Below are positions 16,309 to 25,342 of a DNA stretch of 51,216 nucleotides, piece after piece. The position numbers were made by a program, and so were the translations under genes. Position 1 is the first letter of the stretch. Every line of letters begins with the position of its first letter. This DNA comes from Eubacteriales bacterium (GTDB taxonomy: Bacteria > Bacillota > Clostridia > Lachnospirales > Lachnospiraceae), in the NCBI GenBank assembly GCA_030539055.1, contig JAUNSV010000004.1, positions 42,680-93,895 on the forward strand, in the 5' to 3' direction. The notes beneath the pieces are model-generated. The model had not been told where the DNA came from. It searched no databases and was given only the letters and a program-made list of their open reading frames with translations.

Positions 16309-17478
16309 TTAAATTTTTATTAATAAAGCTACTACTTCTATATTGTCTGTCCGTGGGAACATATCTACTGGGCATACTTTTGTTAATTTATATCCCTTAG
16401 CTGTAAGCATAAATAAATCTCTAGAGAGTGATTCGCATTTACATGAAATATAAATTATTTTTTTGGCATTCATATTTGATATAATTTGCAAAGCTTTGGG
16501 GTTTACACCAGAGCGTGGTGGATCTAGTATTATTAAATCAACATCTAAATTATTATTTTTATTTATCCATAATAAAACATCATCTTTTACAAAAGTTATA
16601 TTTTTAATATTGTTTGCTAATACATTTTCATTTGCCATTTTTATGGCATCATCTACTATTTCTATACCATATACCTGTTTAGCATCTTTTGATACTATTT
16701 GTGATATTGTACCAGTTCCACAATATAAATCGAGTATTATATCATTATTAATATCTGCATACTCTTTTACTTTTTTATATAATATTTTTGCACCATTAGT
16801 ATTTGTTTGAAAAAAGGATGGAAATGAAATTTTGAATTTTAAACCAAAAAGTTCTTCATATATATAATCTTTACCATAAAGAATTTTAATATTATCATAT
16901 AATACTTTATCTGATAATGAGTCATTGTTTGTATGACAAATACCAGCATATTTTACATCATCAATATTTAAAAGAGTATTTACATAATCTTTTAATAAAA
17001 TATCATAATATTCTTTTTCACTTTCTATACTGGAAGTAGTAATTAGATTTACTAATAATTCATTATTTGTATAAGATCTTCTTATTACAAGATGCCTTAG
17101 ATATCCTTTATTTGTTTTTTTATGTCTATATGATATATTTCTTTCTCTAAAAAAAATTTCACTTTCTTTTACTACTTTTCTTACATCTTCTTCTACTAAT
17201 TCGCAATTAATAGCTTCACATATATTAAAAAAAGAATTCTTTTGATGAAAGCCTAAAACCAGTTTGCCATCTTTAGTTGTATCACCAAAAGAAAACTCTA
17301 ATTTATTTTTATAATATAAAAATTGCTCATTTGATAAAATACTTTCAAAAATTGTGTCTTTATTTATATATTGTTTTAATATTTCTTTTACATTTTGTTC
17401 TTTTATTTGTAATTCTTCTTTATAATCTACATTTGTATAAAAACAACCACCACATTTATTCTTCTCATTACATATCAT
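16309..17478 (-). CDS. 23S rRNA (uracil-5-)-methyltransferase, RumA/RlmD-like
   Basis: This 389-residue enzyme methylates a uridine at C5 with SAM. It has four cysteines of the RumA iron-sulfur cluster type (C3, C9-x2-C12 and a later one near CEAINC), the Rossmann SAM motif LDLYCGTGTIS, DPPRSG and the catalytic-cysteine segment YISCKCESL. The TRAM domain usual at the N-terminus of RlmD is absent, which is common in Firmicutes paralogues. The ATG overlaps the stop of the fructose-bisphosphatase gene (ATGA). The exact rRNA position cannot be told. Confidence 0.88.
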   Translation of the reverse strand: MICNEKNKCGGCFYTNVDYKEELQIKEQNVKEILKQYINKDTIFESILSNEQFLYYKNKLEFSFGDTTKDGKLVLGFHQKNSFFNICEAINCELVEEDVRKVVKESEIFFRERNISYRHKKTNKGYLRHLVIRRSYTNNELLVNLITTSSIESEKEYYDILLKDYVNTLLNIDDVKYAGICHTNNDSLSDKVLYDNIKILYGKDYIYEELFGLKFKISFPSFFQTNTNGAKILYKKVKEYADINNDIILDLYCGTGTISQIVSKDAKQVYGIEIVDDAIKMANENVLANNIKNITFVKDDVLLWINKNNNLDVDLIILDPPRSGVNPKALQIISNMNAKKIIYISCKCESLSRDLFMLTAKGYKLTKVCPVDMFPRTDNIEVVALLIKI

Positions 17479-19412
17479 GATTCTTTTATTATTCCCTCTC
17501 TATAAGCTTTTAATAATTCTCTTAAGTCTTTAATTTTTCTTTTTATTACTATTCCATTATCTGTATCTTTTACTCTTAATCTGTCTTTACTCATTGTTTT
17601 TACTTCTTCCATATCTGGCGTGTTATCTTCATCTTTTTTATAAGGTTTATGTGTAGCAATAGTAATATGTACAGAGTCATATATCATAGTGTATCCAGCT
17701 ATTCCAGTTTTTTCTTGGTAGCTTTTTGATATACCACCATCTATAACAAATAATTTGCCACCTCCCTTTACTGGCGACTCGCCACTTCCTACTTTAACAG
17801 GCACATGACCATTTACTATATGACCATTCTCATTAAGACCAAATTCCTCTAAAATTTTTATACACATTTTTTTATCATTGATATAATCGTAATATGGATT
17901 AAAAATCTCTTTATGAGTAGCTTCATCATCTATAAAATATTTTTCAAATGTAGTTATTTTATCTTTACCAAATAGAGGAGACTTTGGTCCGCACCACAAA
18001 TACCACATTCTGTCTATAGCTCTTTGTCTATCTATTTTATTACTTGTATTATAATACGCTTCCAAAATTTTTTCGTTAAAATAATCTAGTAATTTTTTTC
18101 CCGAATAAAATGTTTTTTCATTGCTTGGATAATGTTTTAAAAATTCAGCGTTATTATCAAATGGTATACAGCCATGATAAAGCAAATTGCCATTAATAAT
18201 TTTATACATTGAGCCATGAGTAATTAGGAATTTTATATGCTCTTGCAATTTTTTTGAGTGCATAAAACTCAATTTTAAATTGGATATTAATTCTTCTTCC
18301 TCTTTTGATAATTTTAATGGGTCATTTTTATTTATAGTTGGAAAAATATTTGTTTTTAATTTGTATTTTTTTCCATCTATATCAATTACTCCCTCATCAT
18401 AATTAATTCTCTCAAGCATTATTCTATTGTCCATTCCATACTCTGGATGTTTTTTTATCAATTGCCCCTCTAGTTTAAATTGCATAATAGCAAGCATCTT
18501 TTGCATTTTGGCTGCTAATTGTGGTTCTATAAGGTCAAATTGATTTTCATCTAAAATATGAGGATAAAAAAGTGTGCAAGGGTCATCTTTATATATTGTT
18601 GATGCTATCATAGAGAGTGGTCGTAAATTGATATTGTAGCCATCTTCTAATACATCAAAAGTGTTATATCTTGAAGCCATTCGCATAACAGAGCAAATCA
18701 ATGCTTCATTGCCAAGGTAGGCTCCTATCCATTCTGCATCATGATTACCCCATTCAAAATCTACATTGCCATAATCAATTAACTCATCCATAATATAATC
18801 TGGTCTTGGACCTCTATCAAAAATATCGCCTAGAATATGCAATGAATCAACTGATAATCTTTGTATTAAATCACATAAACAAATTATAAAATCTTTCGAT
18901 ACTCCAATCTCTATTATATAATTGTATATATCATCATAAAATAATTCTTTTTTATCGTTACTTATTTCACTAAAAATTAATTCTTCAATAATATACGCAT
19001 ACTCTTTTGGAAGAAGCTTACGAATTTTTGACTTACTATATTTTTGTGATATTTTTTTTACTAATGGTACTAAATGCTTTAATATCCTCTTTTGCTCTAT
19101 AAAAGTATTTTTATCATTATAATTTCTGTCTTTTAATTTTTCTTTTGGAAAATAAATTAAATTTGCTAAAGATAAAATATCTTCTTGAGATAATTCTAAT
19201 CCAAACAAATCATATATTTTTTGTTTTATAACACCCGATGCAGACCTTAATAAATGAATAAAGCTCTCATACTCTCCATGCAAGTCAGAAAAAAAGTATT
19301 CTGTACCTTTTGGCAAGTCTAAAATAGCATATAAATTAATAATCTCTGCGGATGTTTCTCTTATATTTTTGAATTGTTTTGATAATAATAATAAATAATC
19401 TAAATCTCGCAT
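17475..19412 (-). CDS. fbp: Fructose-1,6-bisphosphatase class III
   Basis: This enzyme of 645 residues is the gluconeogenic phosphatase of the calcineurin-like type found in Firmicutes. Metal-binding motifs are FSDLHGEYESF near the N-terminus, GDIFDRGPRPD and WGNHDAEWIGAYLGNE, with HGCIPF and NGHVPVK later. The frame is open from 19445, but ATG 19412 follows GGAGAAA and matches the family start, so the first 11 codons are not used. Length is normal. It is in an apparent operon with the secreted protein upstream and the rRNA methyltransferase downstream. Confidence 0.95.
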   Translation of the reverse strand: MRDLDYLLLLSKQFKNIRETSAEIINLYAILDLPKGTEYFFSDLHGEYESFIHLLRSASGVIKQKIYDLFGLELSQEDILSLANLIYFPKEKLKDRNYNDKNTFIEQKRILKHLVPLVKKISQKYSKSKIRKLLPKEYAYIIEELIFSEISNDKKELFYDDIYNYIIEIGVSKDFIICLCDLIQRLSVDSLHILGDIFDRGPRPDYIMDELIDYGNVDFEWGNHDAEWIGAYLGNEALICSVMRMASRYNTFDVLEDGYNINLRPLSMIASTIYKDDPCTLFYPHILDENQFDLIEPQLAAKMQKMLAIMQFKLEGQLIKKHPEYGMDNRIMLERINYDEGVIDIDGKKYKLKTNIFPTINKNDPLKLSKEEEELISNLKLSFMHSKKLQEHIKFLITHGSMYKIINGNLLYHGCIPFDNNAEFLKHYPSNEKTFYSGKKLLDYFNEKILEAYYNTSNKIDRQRAIDRMWYLWCGPKSPLFGKDKITTFEKYFIDDEATHKEIFNPYYDYINDKKMCIKILEEFGLNENGHIVNGHVPVKVGSGESPVKGGGKLFVIDGGISKSYQEKTGIAGYTMIYDSVHITIATHKPYKKDEDNTPDMEEVKTMSKDRLRVKDTDNGIVIKRKIKDLRELLKAYREGIIKES

Positions 19413-19428
19413 ATTTTCTCCATATTTA

Positions 19429-20313
19429 TTATTTTCTATATACAAAGTCTCTTAAGTATACTTTTCTTGCTGTATAATCGCCTGTTATTGAAAGTTCTAA
19501 TCTTACTTTTTTACAATCCTCTGGCAATTCAAATTCAAATTCTTCAGATCTTTGAAAATCAAAATTTTCTATTGATGAAAAATGTACATCATCTAATATT
19601 AAATTAATAGCACAATGTGTAGTATCTGTTGATGCTTTGTATTCATGTGATATTTTGCCTTTTATTTTCCCAAATCCTGGATTTTTGAAAACAATATATG
19701 CTCCATCTCCCTTTAAGCACATTACATCAGTCCAAGTAACTTTTCCTGTAACTCTTGCCGTTACGCTTTTGTCGTAATTCTCTCCACCAACTATATTATC
19801 TGCCATTACTCTGCTTGCACTTTCTGTTTCATCATATTTTAATGTAACTCCGCCCATTACTACTGTTTGATTTTGTAATGCATTAGCTTCTGGACCACCA
19901 GCGATTAATGCATCATCCTGTCTAATGACTCCCATAGAGCTTTGTCCTTGAAAAATATTACTTGAGTTGTTTGTATTTGTATTCTCTTCATGACCATAAT
20001 TATAATTTGATGGCATTTTTTCTTTTACTACTAAACCAAGTCCGTTTAATCTTTGACCATCTTTATTCACAATTAAATAATCAGGGCATATAGTATCTGT
20101 AATTATATATCCCTCTTCATCAAAATAATAATACTCTCCTGTTCCATCTTTATTGCCATCTACTAATTCCCAGCCACCTTTTGGATATGTTCCATCTCCT
20201 CTTTCAAACCACCAGCCTATTGCATTGGAATGCCAACCATAAGCATATAAATTGAAAGAAAAAATACTTATTATTAATAAAAAAATTGGTATAAAAAATA
20301 ATACTTTTTTCAT
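19429..20313 (-). CDS. Secreted protein with one cell-wall-binding-like repeat and a C-terminal beta-sandwich
   Basis: The 294-residue protein has a signal peptide (MKKVLFFIPIF to LYA). A repeat of the WW/YYYFDEEGY kind follows near residues 25-85, then an Asn-rich linker. The C-terminal 140 residues look like an NPCBM/carbohydrate-binding jelly roll (GGVTLKYDETE, VTARVTGKVTW, KKVRLELSI). No catalytic motif is seen. The gene has no ribosome-binding site, and its -10 box lies six bases before the ATG, so the mRNA is predicted leaderless. Confidence 0.75.
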   Translation of the reverse strand: MKKVLFFIPIFLLIISIFSFNLYAYGWHSNAIGWWFERGDGTYPKGGWELVDGNKDGTGEYYYFDEEGYIITDTICPDYLIVNKDGQRLNGLGLVVKEKMPSNYNYGHEENTNTNNSSNIFQGQSSMGVIRQDDALIAGGPEANALQNQTVVMGGVTLKYDETESASRVMADNIVGGENYDKSVTARVTGKVTWTDVMCLKGDGAYIVFKNPGFGKIKGKISHEYKASTDTTHCAINLILDDVHFSSIENFDFQRSEEFEFELPEDCKKVRLELSITGDYTARKVYLRDFVYRK

Positions 20314-20319
20314 AGTAAA

Positions 20320-20328
20320 ATTATATCA
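20320..20328 (-). promoter_or_regulatory. Extended -10 box placing the start site on the ATG
   Basis: TGATATAAT on the minus strand ends six bases before ATG 20313, so the expected first transcribed base is the A of the start codon. The -35 region (TAGTAT) is weak. Confidence 0.6.
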
Positions 20329-20370
20329 TATTAAAAATAAAAATACTATATTAAAAATAATAAAAAATTG

Positions 20371-20379
20371 TGATATAAT
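20371..20379 (+). promoter_or_regulatory. Extended -10 promoter of the RqcH/NFACT gene
   Basis: TGATATAAT with a weak -35 (TTAAAA at 20351-20356, 17 bases away). The palindrome TTAAGA-A-TCTTAA sits over the predicted start site. It diverges from an identical extended -10 box at 20320-20328. Confidence 0.65.
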
Positions 20380-20409
20380 ATATTAAGAATCTTAATAATT
20401 GGAGCAAAA

Positions 20410-22038
20410 ATGGCTTACGATGGACTTTTTATAAGAGCAAGTGTTAATGAATTAAATAAAAAAATTATTAACTCAAAAATAATTAAAATAATTGAACCAA
20501 AGAGAAATACTTTGGAATTTTGTTTGAAAAACCCTAATGAAATACTTACATTAAGTATTTCTACTTTACCAAATTGCCCATTTATTTTATTGAATAACGA
20601 AAAAAATAATGCTCCATATATAGCTCCTGCATTTACTATGATTATGCGTAAATATTTATCGGGTGGAATTATTATTAAAATAGAGCAAATAGAATTTGAG
20701 AGAATAATAAAAATTCAAATTAAGAATACTACAGAAATTGGTGAACTAGAAATTTATAATTTATATGTAGAATTGATGGGCAAATATTCTAATGTAATAT
20801 TGACAAATGAAGAAGATATTATAATAGATGCTATGAAAAAAAGCACTTCACTATTAGAGGATAAAAGATTTATTTTTCCAAAAGAAAAATATGATTTGAG
20901 TAATATTATAAAAAAAGAAATATATACTAAATCGCTTGAAAAAACTCTTAATTATGAAGAATTAAAAAATTTACCAAATGTATTAAATGATATAATAAAA
21001 AAAATTGACAAATTGCAAATTACACCAAATATAATTTATGATGGTAGTATTGCTAAAGATTTTTATATATTTTTACCATCAAAAGAAACATTGAATGAAT
21101 ATAAAAAACCTAATGTAGTAAAATTTAAAACTACTTCAGATATATTATTATCATATTATGAAGAAAAATCGTCTTTATCTTTATTCTCTATTGAAAAAAA
21201 TAAAATGTATGCTTTAGTAGATTCACTAATTGAAAAAAGCATAAAAAAAATAAATATAAAAGAAAAAGATTTACAAAAATGTGAAAATTACGAAAAATAT
21301 AAACTATTTGGTGAATTGATACTTACTTTTTTGTATGATAAAAATCGAATTAAAGACTCGTATTTGATATGCGATAATTATTATGACAATGGTTCTAAAA
21401 TTAATGTTCCTATAGATATTAATATATCTTTAGTAAATAATGCAAATAAATATTTTAATAAATATAATAAATTAAAAAGAACTATAGAAAAATCTACTCC
21501 ACTCTTAATTGAAGAAAAAAATACATTGTCTTATTTATACTCTATAAAAGATAATCTTTCTTATATATCTAATAGTAATGATTTGTTTGATATAAAAAAG
21601 GAAATAGAAGATAATTTTCATATTAAAAATACTTCAAATAAGAATAAAATAAAAAGTAAAAAAACTTCACTTCCACACATTACTCATTTTGTTTCTAGTG
21701 ATAATATTGATATATATATTGGTAAAAACAATTTGCAAAATGAATACTTAACTTTTTCTTTTGCAAAAAAGAATGATACCTGGTTTCATGTAAAAAATGC
21801 ATCTTCATCTCATGTGATTGTAAAATGTGATATTGATACTATTCCCAAAAATACTCTTCTTGAAGCAGCATCACTTTGTGCATTCTACTCTTCTAAACAA
21901 AATGAAAAAAAAGTCGAAGTGGATTATACATCTAAAAAAAATCTTAGTAAAGTAAAAGGTAAACAAGCTGGATTTTGCATTTATCATACCAATATGTCTA
22001 TAATGGTTGAGCCTAAAATTATGGGTAATTTACATTAG
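20410..22038 (+). CDS. rqcH: NFACT-family ribosome quality control protein, RqcH-like
   Basis: The 542-residue protein has the N-terminal FbpA/NFACT-N domain (MAYDGLFIRASVNEL, NCPFILL), a long helical middle region and the C-terminal NFACT-R domain with DTWFHVKNASSSHVIV. In Bacillus, RqcH binds stalled 50S subunits and adds alanine tails to nascent chains. The residues aligned with the essential Asp97-Arg98 pair are Glu97-Arg98 here (EFERII). Length is slightly short for the family. The ATG follows GGAG. It converges on the cardiolipin synthase gene with a nine-base overlap of the 3' ends. Confidence 0.88.
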   Translation: MAYDGLFIRASVNELNKKIINSKIIKIIEPKRNTLEFCLKNPNEILTLSISTLPNCPFILLNNEKNNAPYIAPAFTMIMRKYLSGGIIIKIEQIEFERIIKIQIKNTTEIGELEIYNLYVELMGKYSNVILTNEEDIIIDAMKKSTSLLEDKRFIFPKEKYDLSNIIKKEIYTKSLEKTLNYEELKNLPNVLNDIIKKIDKLQITPNIIYDGSIAKDFYIFLPSKETLNEYKKPNVVKFKTTSDILLSYYEEKSSLSLFSIEKNKMYALVDSLIEKSIKKINIKEKDLQKCENYEKYKLFGELILTFLYDKNRIKDSYLICDNYYDNGSKINVPIDINISLVNNANKYFNKYNKLKRTIEKSTPLLIEEKNTLSYLYSIKDNLSYISNSNDLFDIKKEIEDNFHIKNTSNKNKIKSKKTSLPHITHFVSSDNIDIYIGKNNLQNEYLTFSFAKKNDTWFHVKNASSSHVIVKCDIDTIPKNTLLEAASLCAFYSSKQNEKKVEVDYTSKKNLSKVKGKQAGFCIYHTNMSIMVEPKIMGNLH

Positions 22039-23646
22039 TGGAGCTATTATTCTTAATAATATTCCAGCAATTTTTTCTATCTTATTTAACTTATTTATTT
22101 TTTCTGTATCCATATATATACACTCTTTAAAAGTATCATTGAAGTCTTTATATATATTTTTTATAACTTTTGAATTATAAATATATATACCACATTCATA
22201 ATGCATATATAATGATCTAAAATCTAAATTTGCACTTCCTACAATTGCTCTTTTATTATCTGATAAAAAAACTTTTCCGTGCACGAATCCTTTTTCATAT
22301 TCATATATTTTAATTCCATTTTCACATAAAATGCGATAATAGCTTCTGCTTAATGCAAACGCATATTTTTTATCTGGTATATGTGGTAAAATAATTCTTA
22401 CTTCTACTCCCCTTTTAGATGCTGAAATAATTGTATTAATCATTGATTCATCTATTATTAAATATGGAGTCATAATATAAACATACTCATTTGATGCATT
22501 CAATATATTTTTAAATAATTCATTTGATACATTCTCTAAATCTTTTGGGTAATCTGTGTATGGCATTAAATAGGAATATTTTTTGTTATCATTCCTATCA
22601 ATAATATCTTCTTCTAACGATATATCCTTTAATAAAAATTTATCATAATCAATATCTAGTACTTTTTCTTCTGTCATATTCCATATTTGTAAGAAAAATA
22701 AAGTGAAAGATCTAGCTGCCTCGCCACATATACGAACACCAGTGTCTTTCCATATGCCAAAGCGTTCTATAATATTTGCATACTCATCAGCAATATTAAA
22801 ACCTCCTGTGTATGCAATATTATCATCTATAACAATTATTTTCCTATGATCTCTATTATTGTGATAGCTATCTACAAATGGTGTTAGAGGTTTAAATTTT
22901 TTACATTCTATACCAAGTTTTCTAATATCTTTATCAAAATCTAGTGGTATAGAAATAAGAGAGCTCATGCCATCATACATTAATCTTACTACAACTCCCT
23001 CTTTTATTTTCTTTTTTAATATGTCTAGTATAATATCCAAAATGATACCATTTGATATTATAAAACTCTCAATAAAAATAAATTTTTTTGCATTTTGCAA
23101 ATCAACAAACAAGTCTTCAAAGTAGTCTTTTCCAAATGAATAATATTTTATATTTTCGCTTTTATATGCAAATGAATTTGCATATTTGGTCATATAATTA
23201 AAAATTCCTTGCTCGTCCTTTTCTAAATTACTCTTATAAATTGAGTCAATATCTTTTTTGAAAAATGGCATTGTATTAATAATTGATGTCTCTAAGTTTT
23301 TTGTTACTTTGCTATTATTTAATGATACATATAATAATAAAAAGAATGCTAAACCTACTATTGGTGCACTTAAAAATAAAAGAATCCAAGTTAATTTGTA
23401 TGAATTTTGCAATTTGCTTGTATTAAATAAGTATATAGTTGATATAATTCTTATTATAACTCCAAAAGCACCTCTTAATGCATCATTTAATATAAAGTTT
23501 GATAAAAAAATATAAAAAGCAAATTCAACAACAATAAGAAGCATTATGATGAATGTGCGTGAAAAAATTATTCTTAATACACCATAACTTCTTTTTTTAG
23601 TATATGGTCTTTTTTTTAATTCATTAATTGTTATTCTTTCTTTCAT
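22030..23646 (-). CDS. cls: Cardiolipin synthase (phospholipase D family)
   Basis: This 538-residue membrane enzyme joins two phosphatidylglycerols into cardiolipin. Three hydrophobic segments occupy about residues 28-108. Two HKD catalytic motifs follow: H267-x-K269-x4-D274 (HRKIIVID) and H456-x-K458-x4-D463 (HGKVFLSD), each followed by the GG/GS-N segment. The N-terminus is slightly longer than in many homologues. It overlaps the end of rqcH by nine bases and has a promoter sharing its -10 region with the divergent exporter gene. Confidence 0.93.
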   Translation of the reverse strand: MKERITINELKKRPYTKKRSYGVLRIIFSRTFIIMLLIVVEFAFYIFLSNFILNDALRGAFGVIIRIISTIYLFNTSKLQNSYKLTWILLFLSAPIVGLAFFLLLYVSLNNSKVTKNLETSIINTMPFFKKDIDSIYKSNLEKDEQGIFNYMTKYANSFAYKSENIKYYSFGKDYFEDLFVDLQNAKKFIFIESFIISNGIILDIILDILKKKIKEGVVVRLMYDGMSSLISIPLDFDKDIRKLGIECKKFKPLTPFVDSYHNNRDHRKIIVIDDNIAYTGGFNIADEYANIIERFGIWKDTGVRICGEAARSFTLFFLQIWNMTEEKVLDIDYDKFLLKDISLEEDIIDRNDNKKYSYLMPYTDYPKDLENVSNELFKNILNASNEYVYIMTPYLIIDESMINTIISASKRGVEVRIILPHIPDKKYAFALSRSYYRILCENGIKIYEYEKGFVHGKVFLSDNKRAIVGSANLDFRSLYMHYECGIYIYNSKVIKNIYKDFNDTFKECIYMDTEKINKLNKIEKIAGILLRIIAPLM

Positions 23647-23654
23647 TTTATACC

Positions 23655-23683
23655 TTGTTTTTTTTTATGTATTATTATATAAT
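23655..23683 (+). promoter_or_regulatory. Promoter of the small exporter gene
   Basis: TTGTTT (23655-23660), 17 bases, TATAAT (23678-23683). Its -10 overlaps the -10 of the divergent cls promoter. Confidence 0.7.
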
Positions 23684-23702
23684 AAATTCCATTATTTTGC
23701 AA
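23674..23702 (-). promoter_or_regulatory. Promoter of cls, overlapping the divergent promoter
   Basis: On the minus strand TTGCAA (23702-23697), 17 bases, TATAAT (23679-23674). The two opposed -10 boxes share the 10-base segment ATTATATAAT. Confidence 0.7.
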
Positions 23703-23730
23703 TTTATATGCTTTTTTTAAGGAGATTTTT

Positions 23731-24234
23731 TTGGAATCAATAGTAAGTTTTTTTACAAACAATTTATCGAATTTTGCTACAAATGAAATTATAATTTTTA
23801 TTGTTTCTCTTTTTCCTATATTGGAGCTTAGAGGAGGACTACTTGCTGCATCACCATCATTTTTAAATGTTGATTTTCAAAAAGCAATTATTATTTGTAT
23901 ATTTGGCAATTTGCTTCCTATACCTTTTATATTGCTTTTTATAAGAAAAATATTGTGCCTTATGGAAGCTTGGAACTATACAAAGCCTATTGTAATTTTT
24001 TTAAAAAAGAAAGTTGATAATAAAAAAGATATAATAGAAAAGTATGGTTTTTGGGGCTTAATATTATTTGTATCTATTCCACTCCCTGGAACTGGTGCTT
24101 GGACTGGTGCTCTTATAGCTTCACTTTTACATATGGAGATCAAAAGAACTTTTATAGCTATTGTTATAGGTGTGTTAATAGCAAGTGCAATTGTATCTTT
24201 AATATCATATGGTTTGTTACCAAAAATAATATAA
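23731..24234 (+). CDS. Small multidrug export family membrane protein (COG2426-like), TTG start
   Basis: This 167-residue membrane protein has about four spans with the characteristic ELRGGLLAASP segment after the first span and VSIPLPGTGAWTGALIASL before the last. It belongs to the putative small multi-drug export family; the transported substrate is unknown. The start codon is TTG 23731, behind AAGGAG at 23719-23724; no ATG is available in a sensible place. A strong terminator follows. Confidence 0.85.
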   Translation: MESIVSFFTNNLSNFATNEIIIFIVSLFPILELRGGLLAASPSFLNVDFQKAIIICIFGNLLPIPFILLFIRKILCLMEAWNYTKPIVIFLKKKVDNKKDIIEKYGFWGLILFVSIPLPGTGAWTGALIASLLHMEIKRTFIAIVIGVLIASAIVSLISYGLLPKII

Positions 24235-24240
24235 ATAAAA

Positions 24241-24269
24241 AAGCCTTTGATTTTTCAAAGGCTTTTTTT
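24241..24269. terminator. Bidirectional terminator between exporter and rubrerythrin genes
   Basis: AAGCCTTTGA/TCAAAGGCTT with a four-base loop, flanked by an A-run on the left and T-run on the right, serving both convergent genes. Confidence 0.95.
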
Positions 24270-24272
24270 ATA

Positions 24273-24809
24273 TTAATAATTTACATTTCTTTTTTCAAAA
24301 TAGCTCATTGGGTGTTCACAGCAAGGGCACATCATTGGTGCTTTTGGTCCTATATGAATGTATCCACAATTTCTGCAAATCCAAATTGTATCTTTCTCTC
24401 CTTGGAATACTATTTCATCATTTGTATTTTGTAATAATTTTAAATATCTCTCTTCGTGATGCTTTTCAATATCGCCTACCATTCTGAATTTTGCTGCAAG
24501 CTCTTTGAATCCTTCCTCATCTGCTTCCTTAGCCATTCTTTTATACATATCTGTCCATTCATAATTTTCACCAGAAGCTGCTTCTTTTAAATTGGCTTTT
24601 GTATCTCCTATACCACCTAATTCTTTGAACCACATTTTAGCATGCTCTTTTTCATTGCCTGCTGTTTCTTCAAAAAAACTTGCAATTTGCTCATAACCTT
24701 CTTTTTTTGCTACAGATGCAAAATAAGTATATTTATTTCTTGCTTGAGATTCTCCAGCAAAAGCATCTTGTAAATTTTTTTCTGTTTTTGTTCCTTGGTA
24801 CTTTGACAT
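24273..24809 (-). CDS. rbr: Rubrerythrin
   Basis: The 178-residue non-haem iron protein reduces hydrogen peroxide in anaerobes. The four-helix domain shows the diiron ligand segments with [20 protein letters not shown] and [10 protein letters not shown]. The C-terminal rubredoxin domain has CRNCGY and CPCCEHP. It lies just downstream of a Fur/PerR-family gene, a pairing typical of oxidative stress control. The ATG follows AAGGAG. Confidence 0.96.
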   Translation of the reverse strand: MSKYQGTKTEKNLQDAFAGESQARNKYTYFASVAKKEGYEQIASFFEETAGNEKEHAKMWFKELGGIGDTKANLKEAASGENYEWTDMYKRMAKEADEEGFKELAAKFRMVGDIEKHHEERYLKLLQNTNDEIVFQGEKDTIWICRNCGYIHIGPKAPMMCPCCEHPMSYFEKRNVNY

Positions 24810-24848
24810 TTTTTTGTTCTCCTTTTGTTTTAAAAATTTTTTTGTAAG

Positions 24849-24870
24849 ACTTTTATATTGATATAAAAGT
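24849..24870. promoter_or_regulatory. Palindrome between the Fur-family gene and rubrerythrin
   Basis: A perfect 22-base palindrome (ACTTTTATAT-TG-ATATAAAAGT) lies in the 74-base gap. It has no following U-run, so it is more likely an operator or mRNA-processing hairpin than a terminator. Confidence 0.5.
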
Positions 24871-24883
24871 AATACATATAAAT

Positions 24884-25264
24884 TTAATTATTTAAGCAAT
24901 TATTACAAATACCATATACGATTAAATCGTGTGAATGAACTTTGGACTTGAAATTTTCTTCTATCAATTTGTCCATTGATGCAAATTGTGCATTAATATT
25001 CAAATCAATTATCTTGCCACATTGTTTGCATACAAAATGATGATGCTCTTTTCCTATTGGTTCAAAATGATCTGCACCATCTACAAATGATAATTTTTTT
25101 ACAAATCCATTTTCAACTAGTAAATTTAAATTTCTGTATACTGTGGCTAGAGAAATATTAGAGTCCTCTTTTTTGACTTTTTCATACACTTGATCTACTG
25201 TTGGATGGTCGAAAGAGTTTTTTATAACATTTGTTACTATTTCTCTTTGTCTTGAATATTTCAT
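24884..25264 (-). CDS. Fur-family metalloregulator (PerR/Fur-like)
   Basis: This 126-residue protein has the winged-helix DNA-binding half ([24 protein letters not shown]) and the metal-binding half. That half carries [12 protein letters not shown], with the structural zinc CxxC, and the second pair CNNC near the C-terminus. The Fur-like DNA box directly over its start site suggests autoregulation. The adjacent rubrerythrin gene suggests a peroxide-sensing PerR role, but the box matches the Fur consensus better. I leave the symbol blank. Confidence 0.9.
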   Translation of the reverse strand: MKYSRQREIVTNVIKNSFDHPTVDQVYEKVKKEDSNISLATVYRNLNLLVENGFVKKLSFVDGADHFEPIGKEHHHFVCKQCGKIIDLNINAQFASMDKLIEENFKSKVHSHDLIVYGICNNCLNN

Positions 25265-25288
25265 GTAATTTACTCCTCACAAATATTT

Positions 25289-25307
25289 GATAATGATTAC
25301 TATTATC
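25289..25307. promoter_or_regulatory. Fur box
   Basis: GATAATGATTACTATTATC matches the classical 19-base Fur consensus at 17 positions on the minus strand. It lies immediately downstream of the -10 box, over the predicted transcription start of the Fur-family gene. Confidence 0.75.
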
Positions 25308-25336
25308 ATATTATCAAATTTCTTCAATTTTGTCAA
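25308..25336 (-). promoter_or_regulatory. Sigma-A promoter of the Fur-family gene
   Basis: On the minus strand TTGACA (25336-25331), 17 bases, TAATAT (25313-25308). The -35 begins only seven bases after the stop codon of the TPR gene; no terminator is visible between them. Confidence 0.85.
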
Positions 25337-25342
25337 GCTTTT

